From Bilamarchaeum sp050303335 (GTDB lineage: Archaea > Micrarchaeota > Micrarchaeia > Anstonellales > Bilamarchaeaceae): 38,201 nucleotides of DNA. Every line of letters begins with the position of its first letter. The first letter of the stretch is position 1. The stretch spans positions 1 to 38,201 of the forward strand of contig JBNLBN010000012.1 in assembly GCA_050303335.1 (NCBI GenBank), in the 5' to 3' direction. The notes under the pieces were generated by a model. The model saw nothing but the letters and a program-made list of their open reading frames with translations, had not been told where the DNA came from and searched no databases. Positions 22,057-29,661 of the stretch are shown one piece after another. The translations under genes and the position numbers were made by a program.

Positions 22057-23169
22057 TTATCGCCTTCTTCGTCTTATTGGTCTTCCTGACCTTCTCTGTG
22101 CCCCTCCTGTCCTCTTCGGGGGCCGCGTGGGGGCCTCATCCATACAGAGGAAGGTCACTACCTTCCCCTCTGAGCCCATACGGCCTGTTCTTCCCACCCT
22201 GTGAAGATGGGTTTCATTATCCTCAGCCTCATCATAGTTTATTATGAGGTTTACGTCATCCACGTGTATTCCGCGGGATGCTACATTTGTTGCAACGAGC
22301 ACTGAAAGCTTTCCTTCCCTGTACTGGTTCAGAACATTCAGCCTCCTGGACTGCGGCATGTCACCCTGGAGCATGCCGATTCCCTCCAATCCGCTTCGCT
22401 CCAGCCTCCTCTTGAGGCCCATAACTCCGCGCTTTGTTCTTGCAAATACGATAATCTTCTCGCCCTGGTGGCTTTCTAGGAGGCCCTTCAGCCTGGAATA
22501 GCGGTCAGCCCGGTTGAGCTTTACCTTTTCCTCCTTGATTGATGCAACCTTCTCCATCTGGCCAACCGTGACCAGTTCTGAATCCGGCATGAACCTTGAT
22601 GAGATCTTCCGTATCCTCTCGTCTACAGTCGCAGAAAAAAGAAGGGATTGTGACATGGGGATGTGTGAAAGTATCGTGAATACGTCTTTCTGGAATCCCA
22701 TATCAAGCATAAGGTCAGCCTCATCAAGCACTGCCACTGTGAATATATTCGGGTCGAGCTTCCCCCTCTGCATAAGGTCGATGAAACGGCCAGGGGTTGC
22801 TACGATTATATCATAATGCTTTTTCAGCTGGGCGATCTGCTTGTTGATCGGGATTCCGCCGAATATGCTCACAATCTTGTATTGATGGACCTGCATCAGG
22901 CCGTGCATCTCCTTTGAAACCTGGACAGCGAGTTCCCTGGTTGGAACCAGCACGAGAAAGCTTTGGATTTCCCCGCTTGCCATCCTTTCCATCAGGCCGA
23001 TTGTAAATGCGGCCGTTTTTCCGGTTCCTGTCTGGCTTCTTACAATGAGGTTCTTTCCTTCTATTATCTTTGGAATGGTCTTTACCTGCACTTCTGTTGC
23101 GTCCACGTAGCCATAGTTGCTTATCGACTTCTGGCTCTTATCACTTAGTTTTAATTCTGAGAATTTCAT
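22057..23169 (-). CDS. DEAD-box ATP-dependent RNA helicase
   Basis: The 370-residue protein contains the complete set of DEAD-box motifs in order: Q motif (ATEVQVKTIP), I SQTGTGKT, Ia PTRELA, II DEAD (VLDEADLML), III SAT, IV IVFART, V ATNVASRGIHV and VI HRVGRTGR. Its C-terminus is short and ends in a basic tail rich in Arg (GGAQRRSGRPIRRRRR) that probably binds RNA. The role is RNA unwinding in ribosome assembly or RNA decay. GTGA precedes the ATG by about five nt. The conventional linker and C-terminal extension of bacterial DeaD/CsdA are absent, so this is a minimal core. Confidence 0.96.
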   Translation of the reverse strand: MKFSELKLSDKSQKSISNYGYVDATEVQVKTIPKIIEGKNLIVRSQTGTGKTAAFTIGLMERMASGEIQSFLVLVPTRELAVQVSKEMHGLMQVHQYKIVSIFGGIPINKQIAQLKKHYDIIVATPGRFIDLMQRGKLDPNIFTVAVLDEADLMLDMGFQKDVFTILSHIPMSQSLLFSATVDERIRKISSRFMPDSELVTVGQMEKVASIKEEKVKLNRADRYSRLKGLLESHQGEKIIVFARTKRGVMGLKRRLERSGLEGIGMLQGDMPQSRRLNVLNQYREGKLSVLVATNVASRGIHVDDVNLIINYDEAEDNETHLHRVGRTGRMGSEGKVVTFLCMDEAPTRPPKRTGGAQRRSGRPIRRRRR

Positions 23170-23243
23170 TTTTTCACTTTATTTAGAAACAGTTCTGATT
23201 AACAGAAATAGTTCTTATGATTAGATTATGATGTTACTAATAT

Positions 23244-24089
23244 TTAAACTCGGTAGAAATCCCGGTTTATGCTTTTTGGCTCGTTTCTTGTGAATGTCCC
23301 ATCCCGGATTTCCCGGAAAGCCTCTTCAAGTTCCCCGTCGGTATTCATGACTATGGGGCCCCCCCATGCAACAGGTTCTTCAAGCGGATTACCTGCAACA
23401 AATAGGAATTTTCCACTTCCGCTTATCTCTATTGCACCGTGCTCGTCCAAAAGTGCACAATCATGTGCTGCCAGTTCCTTTCCATCGACTATTACCTTGC
23501 CCTCATAGACATAAATGAAAGCAAGCGTCTTTTTTGTCTCGTAGCTGAATTTACCTGAGAGATGAATATCAAAGAAATCGACATCCACGAAAAGGTCGTT
23601 GACGGGGCCCTTCATTCCGTTCATCTCGCCGGAGATTATCTTGACGGAGCAGCCTTCATTCTCAACAGTCCGGATCTCTTCTGCTGATATTCCCTTGTAA
23701 CGGGGTGCAGTCATTTTGTCCTTTTGCGGAAGGTTCACCCATAGCTGGAAACCCTTAAGCTCATCTGATTTCTGGGGCATCTCCTGGTGGATTATGCCGC
23801 TTCCGGCAGTCATCCACTGCACCTCACCAGGTCCGATCACCCCTTTGTTGCCGAGGCTGTCCCCATGCTCCACCTTTCCGCTGATCATGTAGGTGACGGT
23901 CTCGATTCCGCGATGGGGATGCCATGGGAACCCTTTAATGTAATCATCGGGATTTTTCGATCCGAAATGGTCCAGAAGAAGGAAGGGATCGAACTGGGGC
24001 AATTGATGGAAGCCGAAAACCCTCCTTAGCCTCACCCCTGCTCCTTCAAGAGTAGGGATGCTTTCAAGGCTTTTTTTTATTCCCCTCAT
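23244..24089 (-). CDS. Pirin-family protein
   Basis: Bicupin protein of 281 residues starting at ATG 24089 (MRGIKKSLES). Pirin signatures are present: FDPFLLLDHFG, the metal-binding PWHPHRGIETVTYMISG, HGDSLGNKGVIGPGEVQWMTAGSGIIHQEMP and FQLWVNLP. The His/His/His/Glu iron site of pirins is intact (HPH in the first cupin, H and E in IIHQE). Known pirins act as quercetin dioxygenases or transcription cofactors; the role in archaea is unknown. The frame extends further upstream, but the shared TATA element at 24110-24124 is 26 nt from this ATG. Confidence 0.93.
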   Translation of the reverse strand: MRGIKKSLESIPTLEGAGVRLRRVFGFHQLPQFDPFLLLDHFGSKNPDDYIKGFPWHPHRGIETVTYMISGKVEHGDSLGNKGVIGPGEVQWMTAGSGIIHQEMPQKSDELKGFQLWVNLPQKDKMTAPRYKGISAEEIRTVENEGCSVKIISGEMNGMKGPVNDLFVDVDFFDIHLSGKFSYETKKTLAFIYVYEGKVIVDGKELAAHDCALLDEHGAIEISGSGKFLFVAGNPLEEPVAWGGPIVMNTDGELEEAFREIRDGTFTRNEPKSINRDFYRV

Positions 24090-24109
24090 GATGAGGATAG
24101 CCCCAGCAA

Positions 24110-24124
24110 ATTTTAAAAATATAT
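24110..24124. promoter_or_regulatory. Bidirectional TATA element
   Basis: ATTTTAAAAATATAT sits about 26 nt from both the pirin ATG at 24089 and the plus ATG at 24141, giving two leaderless transcripts from one core. Confidence 0.5.
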
Positions 24125-24140
24125 TATTCCCATTCAGGAC

Positions 24141-24878
24141 ATGTTCCCTCACATGACGAAAATACTGGTGCTCTTGATAGTTGCAAACATGAGTTTTGCA
24201 GTCGCTCCCGGCTGGATAAAGAAGGGAGTTGAGCTCGAATACAGTGTCGGCGGCGATACATACTCGTATAAGGTCCTCGGGCGGACATCCGACAACATCG
24301 TGGTCGAGATAACCAACAATGACAAGACCAGGACTGTCAACCAGAACGCAAGCGCCTTGCTTGGAGAATTCTGGTTCGATTCCGCAGAATTGAAGAACAC
24401 TTCAAAATACAGATACATTGACGACTTCGAGGTTATAGACATAAGTTCCAAGAATGTCGGGGGAGGGACATATGACACCATAACGCTTAAGGCCGAGTTG
24501 AGCGGCGCGATAACAAACCGCATATATGAAAGGGAAACCGGACTTCTGCTGAAGCAGACAGTATCGGTCCCGGGGGCTCCGGTCGTCGAACTTGAGAATA
24601 GATACATTCCGGGAATAGACACCGAGCCTGAGGCTCCTGAACCGAGCGCTCCGGAACCAACGAAAACAAACCCTGAACCGGTAGTCGATGAAGAGGAGCC
24701 GGAAGTTGTTGAGCCAGTGGAAGAAACAGATGTGATTCCGGAACCTGAACCATATATGCCGAGCATAAGGAATGAGCCGGAAGCAGAGCCGGTTCCGCAG
24801 GAGCCGGAAGAAAAGAAATGCTGCCTGAGCGCGCTGGGGCTCGTGGCACTTGCAGGATTCGTATTGATCAGGAAGTGA
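24141..24878 (+). CDS. Exported protein with Pro/Glu linker and C-terminal membrane anchor
   Basis: The 245-residue product has a signal peptide (about 1-21), a beta-rich domain (about 24-155, GVELEYSVGGDTYSYKVLG... RYIPG), then about 65 residues of PEPE/EPEA-type linker, and a C-terminal tripartite end: CC, a hydrophobic stretch LSALGLVALAGFVLI and RK. The end resembles sorting or anchor signals (motif, helix, basic cluster) used for surface proteins; whether a sortase acts on it is unknown. ATG 24141 matches the leaderless distance; ATG 24153 is an alternative. It overlaps the convergent DUF302 gene by 11 nt. Confidence 0.7.
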   Translation: MFPHMTKILVLLIVANMSFAVAPGWIKKGVELEYSVGGDTYSYKVLGRTSDNIVVEITNNDKTRTVNQNASALLGEFWFDSAELKNTSKYRYIDDFEVIDISSKNVGGGTYDTITLKAELSGAITNRIYERETGLLLKQTVSVPGAPVVELENRYIPGIDTEPEAPEPSAPEPTKTNPEPVVDEEEPEVVEPVEETDVIPEPEPYMPSIRNEPEAEPVPQEPEEKKCCLSALGLVALAGFVLIRK

Positions 24879-25254
24879 CCGAATCAACTATTTTCTTCAG
24901 CTTTTTTTCTATTTCATCCCCTATAGGGATAAGTTCCGGATTTCCTATCTTCCCAAGCTGTACTGAAGGGAGTATGCATGCGACAAAAGTTTTTGCCCCT
25001 AATTCATAGACAATTATATTGCATGGAAGCATCACCCCGACATTCCGTTCAGCGAGAAGCGCCTTGTATGCGAAGGGTGGATTGCATGCCCCGATGATGA
25101 GATAATTGTCGAAATCCACATCCAGCTTCTTTTTGAGAGTCTGCCTTACGTCGATCTCGGTAAGAACGCCGAACCCTTCATTCTGCATATGTTCCTTTAC
25201 CGCTTCCACTGCCTGCGCAAAATTGAGCCTGGATTCTTTTCTATAATTGTACAT
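24868..25254 (-). CDS. DUF302 domain protein
   Basis: The 128-residue single-domain protein shows the DUF302 pattern: NFAQAVEAVKEHMQNEGFGVLTEIDVRQTLKKKL, followed by YLIIGACNPPFAYKALLAERNVGVMLPCNIIVYE. Cysteines in GACNPP and LPCN are typical of the family. DUF302 proteins often sit beside thiol, sulfur or metal genes; no enzymatic activity is established. Its ATG shares one nt with the stop of the rhodanese gene (TAATG), which makes it the last member of the long redox operon. Confidence 0.9.
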   Translation of the reverse strand: MYNYRKESRLNFAQAVEAVKEHMQNEGFGVLTEIDVRQTLKKKLDVDFDNYLIIGACNPPFAYKALLAERNVGVMLPCNIIVYELGAKTFVACILPSVQLGKIGNPELIPIGDEIEKKLKKIVDSVTS

Positions 25255-26432
25255 TATGCACCGCAGCTCCCGGCAGGAATCCTTATTTCAGGAAGTTCCT
25301 CCAGCTTCTTGCTGGTTTTCGAATATCCGGCTGCGCTTGAATAATTGTATGAAAGGATGATCCTTGGATCGACATCTTTCCAGTCCGTTCCGTTTGCCTC
25401 GAAAAGCGCCGCAGTCCCGACATAAGTCGGGGGGAACCAGTAGCTGTTCACAGCAAGGAGCGCATCGTACATCTCGTCTTCTGTGAGGTTCTGGTAGGCC
25501 ATCCATTCCAGAAGCCCCAGCGCCGCCATTCCGTGATTGCAGTCCGGAAAGGAGGTCGGATTGTTGCAGCATGGCCTGTATGTGCTGTTCGCGATTTTTT
25601 CAACAAGCTGCTGCTGGGCTTCATTGAGTTCGATTATTTTCCTGCTTCCGTACAGAACTCCCCCGCTCTCGTCCCCCAGGGGCCAGCCTCCTGTGCTTGC
25701 GTATCTTGGAAGCATGGCCGGGTTCTCCACCATAGTGCCGTTCAGGACGGGATTATGGTTGACAAGGCCAAATGCCCAGAACAGGTCAAGCAGAAAGACG
25801 GAGTTGTTGATGTTAATGTCAATATAGTCATCGCTCCCGTTGACGAGAATTGCCATCTGCTCATCTGTAAGAGGCCTCCTCTTTTCCATCAGGTTTTGGA
25901 ATTTAGTTAGATTCAGGGCGCCGCTTTCTATCGTGAGGGGCCCTACATCGTTCCATTTCGCCTTCAGCGTGACACCCTGTTCAGGAATGACCTTCTCGAT
26001 GAGCCATGCGTTAGGGTTCTCCTCCTTTGGCGCGGTCCGGTATGCCTCGATTCCGTTTGCAACATTGACCACGTTCGTATAGCCAAGATCGACAAGCTTT
26101 TCAGCCGAGATCCTGCTCATAGAGCCGCTCCTGCAGTAAACCACTATCTTGGCGTCCTTGTCTGATGGAAGCTTGTCGATGTTCGATTCGATCTCGTTGT
26201 AGGGTATGAATGCATCTGTCCCGTTGACATGGTTCTCCACTTCCGGTATATGCACGTCCACAAGGAAGAAATCCTTGTCTTGCAGCATGGAATTGAGCTG
26301 CTGCTCGGAGATGTTGATGTAGCCGGAAGAAGGGACTGATCCGTTTTCCTTAGTCTGATTTTGAGGAACCTGTACCTGCTCGGATACGCATCCGAAGGCA
26401 AGCAGCAGTACCAATAAAGCGATGATTTTCAT
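25254..26432 (-). CDS. Rhodanese-domain lipoprotein with C-terminal Cys/His domain
   Basis: The 392-residue protein has a lipobox LAFGC (Cys15), a rhodanese domain at about 37-131 with the active-site loop CRSGSM (Cys100), and a C-terminal domain of about 250 residues containing CCNNP...FPDCNHGMAALG (C288, C289, C298, H300) and a last CGA. Rhodaneses move sulfane sulfur or handle thiols; an external, lipid-anchored form would work at the cell surface. The CC...CNHG cluster looks like a metal or heme site, but I cannot name the family. Four nt separate it from the DUF2085 gene; AAGGAT lies just upstream of its ATG. Confidence 0.85.
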   Translation of the reverse strand: MKIIALLVLLLAFGCVSEQVQVPQNQTKENGSVPSSGYINISEQQLNSMLQDKDFFLVDVHIPEVENHVNGTDAFIPYNEIESNIDKLPSDKDAKIVVYCRSGSMSRISAEKLVDLGYTNVVNVANGIEAYRTAPKEENPNAWLIEKVIPEQGVTLKAKWNDVGPLTIESGALNLTKFQNLMEKRRPLTDEQMAILVNGSDDYIDININNSVFLLDLFWAFGLVNHNPVLNGTMVENPAMLPRYASTGGWPLGDESGGVLYGSRKIIELNEAQQQLVEKIANSTYRPCCNNPTSFPDCNHGMAALGLLEWMAYQNLTEDEMYDALLAVNSYWFPPTYVGTAALFEANGTDWKDVDPRIILSYNYSSAAGYSKTSKKLEELPEIRIPAGSCGA

Positions 26433-26436
26433 GTTA

Positions 26437-27030
26437 TCAATCCTTGCTTAACATTGAATATATGTAAATGGATGCCATAATTCCGGCGATAACGCCGGTT
26501 GCAAAACGGATCAGGTTGGTGCTTTCCCACAAGTCTATGAACTGGCCGCTGCCGTCAATCGCAAGCGGAAGGATTCCAAGCACCAAGAAAACAGCTGGAG
26601 GAACAAACGGCTTCTTCCAGACGAATGGTAGCACGACGCCAGTAATTAGCATTGAAAGATAAAGCCCGATATTCCTCGTGTCGTTTGGAAACTTGTATCC
26701 GATAGTGTTGCCGTATTCCACCTTCTCGGCCCTGTTCCTTCCTATCTGGTCGCGAGAATAGTAGAACTCGCCGTCCCAGGTTTTCGGGGCATTCGTGAAT
26801 TCGGTGGATATTGTCGCATTCCCGGTTATGCAGTCTCCGATCCAGTGATCATTGCCGTCGTAGAAAATGCAACTGGACCTGTAGATCCACTGGTGGCATG
26901 TGGGAACATATGCATTATAGCTCAGCGAAGCAAGGTCTCCATAGCCATGGAGCGCAAGAAGCGGAGTCGTTGCTATCGTTCCCACAATCGCCGCCATCAC
27001 CAGGACGTAAAGAATATATACAGGTTTCAA
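26437..27030 (-). CDS. DUF2085-like membrane protein
   Basis: The 197-residue protein has one N-terminal membrane helix and three or four at the C-terminus. The CHQ signature (PTCHQWIYRSSC, Cys45/His46/Cys54), a loop with DCITG, and LPLAIDGSGQFIDLWESTNLIRFATG match the DUF2085 pattern, in which CHQ and DG..Q are conserved. Start is TTG at 27030 with GAGGTGA at good spacing; the same bases contain the preceding gene's TGA. The loop between helix 1 and 2 is long (about 90 residues) and exposed outside, with acceptor sequons. Function unknown. Confidence 0.78.
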   Translation of the reverse strand: MKPVYILYVLVMAAIVGTIATTPLLALHGYGDLASLSYNAYVPTCHQWIYRSSCIFYDGNDHWIGDCITGNATISTEFTNAPKTWDGEFYYSRDQIGRNRAEKVEYGNTIGYKFPNDTRNIGLYLSMLITGVVLPFVWKKPFVPPAVFLVLGILPLAIDGSGQFIDLWESTNLIRFATGVIAGIMASIYIYSMLSKD

Positions 27031-27034
27031 GGCT

Positions 27035-27328
27035 TCACCTCAGATAATCCGATATGTCATCCCCTGTCGCTTCCTTGAATTTTACTGGATCGATCTGCCG
27101 GAGGCATTCCTGGTACCTTGACGGATGATGACTCAGGTGCTGGATGTTGCTTGGATCCTCCAGATCCCCGCAGTCCGAAGGAAGCGGGTTTTGCACCCTC
27201 GTATCTTTCTCTTCTATCGAAGCAGCAGATGGTTTCTCTTCTGTCGAGGCAGCAGATGGCAGACCTATAAATGCAAATGCCATGACCAGTACCGCCATTA
27301 TCAAAATTCCATATGTCATATATTCCAT
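27035..27328 (-). CDS. Small membrane-anchored Cys/His protein (QHLSHHP motif)
   Basis: The 97-residue protein has an N-terminal membrane helix (about 6-23), a Ser/Ala/Glu linker and a small exported domain with SDCGDLEDPSNIQHLSHHPSRYQECL (Cys53, His64/67/68, Cys75) followed by DPVKFKEATGDDISDYL. The dense Cys/His pattern suggests a metal site. I choose ATG 27328, which follows the CcdA stop; a longer frame upstream is inside that gene. I cannot name the family, although the same C-terminal pattern fits a conserved domain rather than random sequence. Confidence 0.7.
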   Translation of the reverse strand: MEYMTYGILIMAVLVMAFAFIGLPSAASTEEKPSAASIEEKDTRVQNPLPSDCGDLEDPSNIQHLSHHPSRYQECLRQIDPVKFKEATGDDISDYLR

Positions 27329-27332
27329 ATTA

Positions 27333-28094
27333 TCACATTCCAATGTCCCATGGGACAATCTTGTAGAGCAGGCTGACAAGGGAAAGGTATTGTCCGCTAA
27401 TAAGCAGCACTCCCATGATAAGGAAGATCAGTCCCACCAGCAGCTGCACAGTGCGCATGTTCTTTTCTATCCATTCAAACTTTGCAATGGTCCTAGAAAA
27501 GAAGAATCCTGCAATCATGAACGAAAGGCCGAGCCCAAGGGAGAAGCCAAGCATTACAAAAGCCCCGCCGGTGATGTTTCCAGTTGATGCCGCAATGGCG
27601 AGGGCCGGAAGAAGCGTCGGTGAAATACAATGGGAACACACGAGCGCAAAGGCAAGGCCGATGATGAATACCCCTGCATTGGACAAGGTTCCGTCCTCCT
27701 GCCTCCATCTTTTTGCAATGGATTCTATTTTTTCCTCGCTCATCATTGATCCGAAACGCCAGGCCACTTTCTTCAGCAGTCCGACATAATGCAATCCCAG
27801 TATGATGAAGAGGAAACCGGCCACCGAGGACATCACCGAAAAGATATCGCCCAAAAAGCCGGATAACTGTCCTGCGAGGGCCCCGATGGAGGTGAATACC
27901 AGCGTGAAAGAGAGCACGAATATCGCAGTCTTCTTCATGAGCTGGTTTCGAACAATCGGGGAATGCCCGTTTCGGAGAAGGGTATCGAAGCTGAACCCGG
28001 TTATAGTAGTCAGATAAACCACTATCATCGGAATTATGCATGGAGAGAGGAACGATACCGCTCCGCTTGCAAATGCGATGAGGAAATCTATCAT
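27333..28094 (-). CDS. ccdA: CcdA-type thiol-disulfide electron carrier
   Basis: The 253-residue protein has six membrane helices. The two redox cysteines expected for CcdA are seen in LSPCIIPM (Cys19) and in CSHCISPT (Cys153/156), each at the start of a half. CcdA passes electrons from cytoplasmic thioredoxin to exported thiol proteins. ATG 28094 shares one base with the stop of the gene before it (TGATG), so translation is coupled. A GTG at 28097 is the alternative start. The extra CxxC at 153-156 is unusual, since classic CcdA has a single Cys there. Confidence 0.9.
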   Translation of the reverse strand: MIDFLIAFASGAVSFLSPCIIPMIVVYLTTITGFSFDTLLRNGHSPIVRNQLMKKTAIFVLSFTLVFTSIGALAGQLSGFLGDIFSVMSSVAGFLFIILGLHYVGLLKKVAWRFGSMMSEEKIESIAKRWRQEDGTLSNAGVFIIGLAFALVCSHCISPTLLPALAIAASTGNITGGAFVMLGFSLGLGLSFMIAGFFFSRTIAKFEWIEKNMRTVQLLVGLIFLIMGVLLISGQYLSLVSLLYKIVPWDIGM

Positions 28095-28825
28095 CACATT
28101 GTCCCTCCAAGCAGGATGTACAGGCCGAAGAGCAGCATGAGTGCTCCCATGAACAGCTTGAAGCCTTTCCTGTTCTTCTTTTCCTTCTCTTCCAGGCTCT
28201 CAAGGACCTTCTCGCTCGATGAGAAGATGAGCGCCAGTATCAGCGGAGCCACAAACATTATGTTGTAGATCACAAGAAGGGCAAGATTCCACGAGTCAAT
28301 TCCCTGGGCAGTTAGAAGCGTGATAATCGCCACGTAAAGCCCCCCTACACACGGAAATGCGCAAAGCCCTACCAGGATGCCTGCAATGAATGCGGCGAGC
28401 ATCGTTCCCTTCTCAAGGAAGCGGGCCAGATATGGCTTTGTGAATTCAGGTATCTTCAGGGTGGATGTGCCCATCAGACCATCTTTGATCGATATTGTTC
28501 CCACGGCCAGGAGAAGAACTGCTCCTGCCTTTGCCATGAAATGTGGCTCGAAGATTGCAACGGCCTGCATGATCCCAAGCCCTATCGCCAGGTATGCAAG
28601 GAAGACTCCAAGTATGTAAAGCCCGCCCATTGCCAGTATCTGCTTCCTGGATCTCTTAATAGATAAAAGGAATGCTACAAAGAACAGCAAAACCGTGAAC
28701 CCGCATGGATGGATCCCGTCAAGGAATCCGGTTACGATAACAAGGCCAAGCATGTTTTGCGAAAAATAAAGGAAAAGGGTAATGGCAATTATTGCCAGCA
28801 GTAAAATAACGTATGTCGCCTTCAT
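28094..28825 (-). CDS. DsbD/CcdA-like membrane electron carrier (second copy)
   Basis: The 243-residue protein has six to seven helices. Redox cysteines are in IHPCGFTVLL (Cys41) and GLCAFPCVGGLY (Cys155, Cys159), the HPCG and C-x-FPC forms seen in the DsbD-beta/CcdA superfamily. It differs in sequence from the neighbouring CcdA gene, so the two are paralogues rather than a recent duplication. It could receive electrons from a cytoplasmic thioredoxin and pass them to the thioredoxin-like protein encoded just upstream. The stop overlaps the next ATG. Confidence 0.88.
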   Translation of the reverse strand: MKATYVILLLAIIAITLFLYFSQNMLGLVIVTGFLDGIHPCGFTVLLFFVAFLLSIKRSRKQILAMGGLYILGVFLAYLAIGLGIMQAVAIFEPHFMAKAGAVLLLAVGTISIKDGLMGTSTLKIPEFTKPYLARFLEKGTMLAAFIAGILVGLCAFPCVGGLYVAIITLLTAQGIDSWNLALLVIYNIMFVAPLILALIFSSSEKVLESLEEKEKKNRKGFKLFMGALMLLFGLYILLGGTM

Positions 28826-28829
28826 TATA

Positions 28830-29372
28830 TCACAGCCACGAATATCCTATGAAACCTATCGCCGCTACAAGCAGGGCGATCGGTATTATGCTCCCAAACG
28901 GCCAGTCTGGGTTGTTCGTCTCATTGACCATGGCCCCGGCAATGCATTCATCAATGCTTGAATCGATCGGACACCTGTACTGATTGCCGTCCTTAAGAAC
29001 GTCGTAGAAAGTCGGAGAATCCATTTTGTCCTGCGTGATGACTATCTGCCCATCCGGACTAGAAAGATATCCTTCCATCAATTCCATTGGAACATGCCCT
29101 TCAAACAGAAACTTGTCATCCAGCAATATGATCATGTGACCCTGCATTGAAAGCGGAACATTGAACCTCTCCTGGATTTCAAACATTTCCTTCCTTGCGT
29201 CCGTATCGCTCATATAGTCACTTATCTGTATATCACCATATCCACGCTCCTGGAGGAACGGTATCACTTCTTCCAGATAAGGAGTACAGTGTCCGCAGGA
29301 ATTACTCCTGTATACCACCGCGCTTGAGAAGGATGCAGCGACAAATAGAAAAAAGAAAAGAATAGATTTCAT
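28830..29372 (-). CDS. Exported thioredoxin-like protein with C-terminal membrane anchor
   Basis: The 180-residue product has a signal peptide (about 1-18), a thioredoxin/glutaredoxin-type fold with CGHC active site (residues 26-29; SNSCGHCTPYLEEVIPFL), a later CPIDSSIDEC pair, and a C-terminal helix GSIIPIALLVAAIGFIGY. Start ATG 29372 is chosen because GGAGG lies six nt upstream and its A is shared with the preceding stop (TGATG). It should act outside the membrane as the partner of the CcdA-type carriers encoded next. Confidence 0.85.
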   Translation of the reverse strand: MKSILFFFLFVAASFSSAVVYRSNSCGHCTPYLEEVIPFLQERGYGDIQISDYMSDTDARKEMFEIQERFNVPLSMQGHMIILLDDKFLFEGHVPMELMEGYLSSPDGQIVITQDKMDSPTFYDVLKDGNQYRCPIDSSIDECIAGAMVNETNNPDWPFGSIIPIALLVAAIGFIGYSWL

Positions 29373-29566
29373 CAGCATCCTCCTACCATTGCAGACCCTG
29401 CTGATGAGGGTGGTGCAGAAGCCTGGACGGGTTCAAGGTCAGGCAACTGCGCCGGTACAGCATTCGCTGAATATTCCCGGACTATGCCGGAAAGCTGGAA
29501 TGCCTGCACGACCGTGACTACAAGTATTATGGCAACTACTGCCAAAAGTATTTGTTCCCTATTCAT
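29372..29566 (-). CDS. 64-residue membrane peptide ending in VGGC
   Basis: One N-terminal membrane helix (about 6-26, ILLAVVAIILVVTVVQAF), a Pro/Ala/Ser-rich exported tail and the end SAMVGGC. It shares the arrangement helix + loop + MVGGC with the 236-residue protein upstream, as if the Cys-rich middle had been lost. Its ATG overlaps the end of the zinc-ribbon ORF in another frame. The nucleotides for VGGC contain the GGAGG Shine-Dalgarno of the next gene, so the tail may be shaped by that constraint. Function unknown. Confidence 0.7.
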   Translation of the reverse strand: MNREQILLAVVAIILVVTVVQAFQLSGIVREYSANAVPAQLPDLEPVQASAPPSSAGSAMVGGC

Positions 29567-29660
29567 TTTTCTTCAACTCCTCGCAGCTGTGACAATAGTC
29601 ACCAGGCTCGTTGCCACAGCAGGCGAAAACTACTTTTCCGCAATCTACACATCTCTTCAT
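29559..29660 (-). CDS. 33-residue zinc-ribbon microprotein
   Basis: MKRCVDCGKVVFACCGNEPG followed by DYCHSCEELKKNE encodes a CxxC...CC...CxxC mini zinc-ribbon (Cys 4, 7, 14, 15, 23, 26). GGAGG lies eight nt before ATG 29660, one nt separates it from the stop of the preceding gene, and its stop overlaps the next gene's start. These three couplings and the dense cysteines support a real gene. A cytoplasmic thiol or metal-binding microprotein is plausible. Confidence 0.7.
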   Translation of the reverse strand: MKRCVDCGKVVFACCGNEPGDYCHSCEELKKNE

Positions 29661-29661
29661 G

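Noticed and set aside
24402..24887. Long minus-strand frames opposite the Pro/Glu-rich protein
   Set aside because: They are antisense shadows of a biased GAG/CCG-rich coding sequence; no ribosome binding site or conserved motif.
27493..28203. 236-codon minus-strand frame over the CcdA genes
   Set aside because: It overlaps two clear CcdA-family genes in another frame and has a Arg/His/Cys-rich composition typical of a wrong frame.
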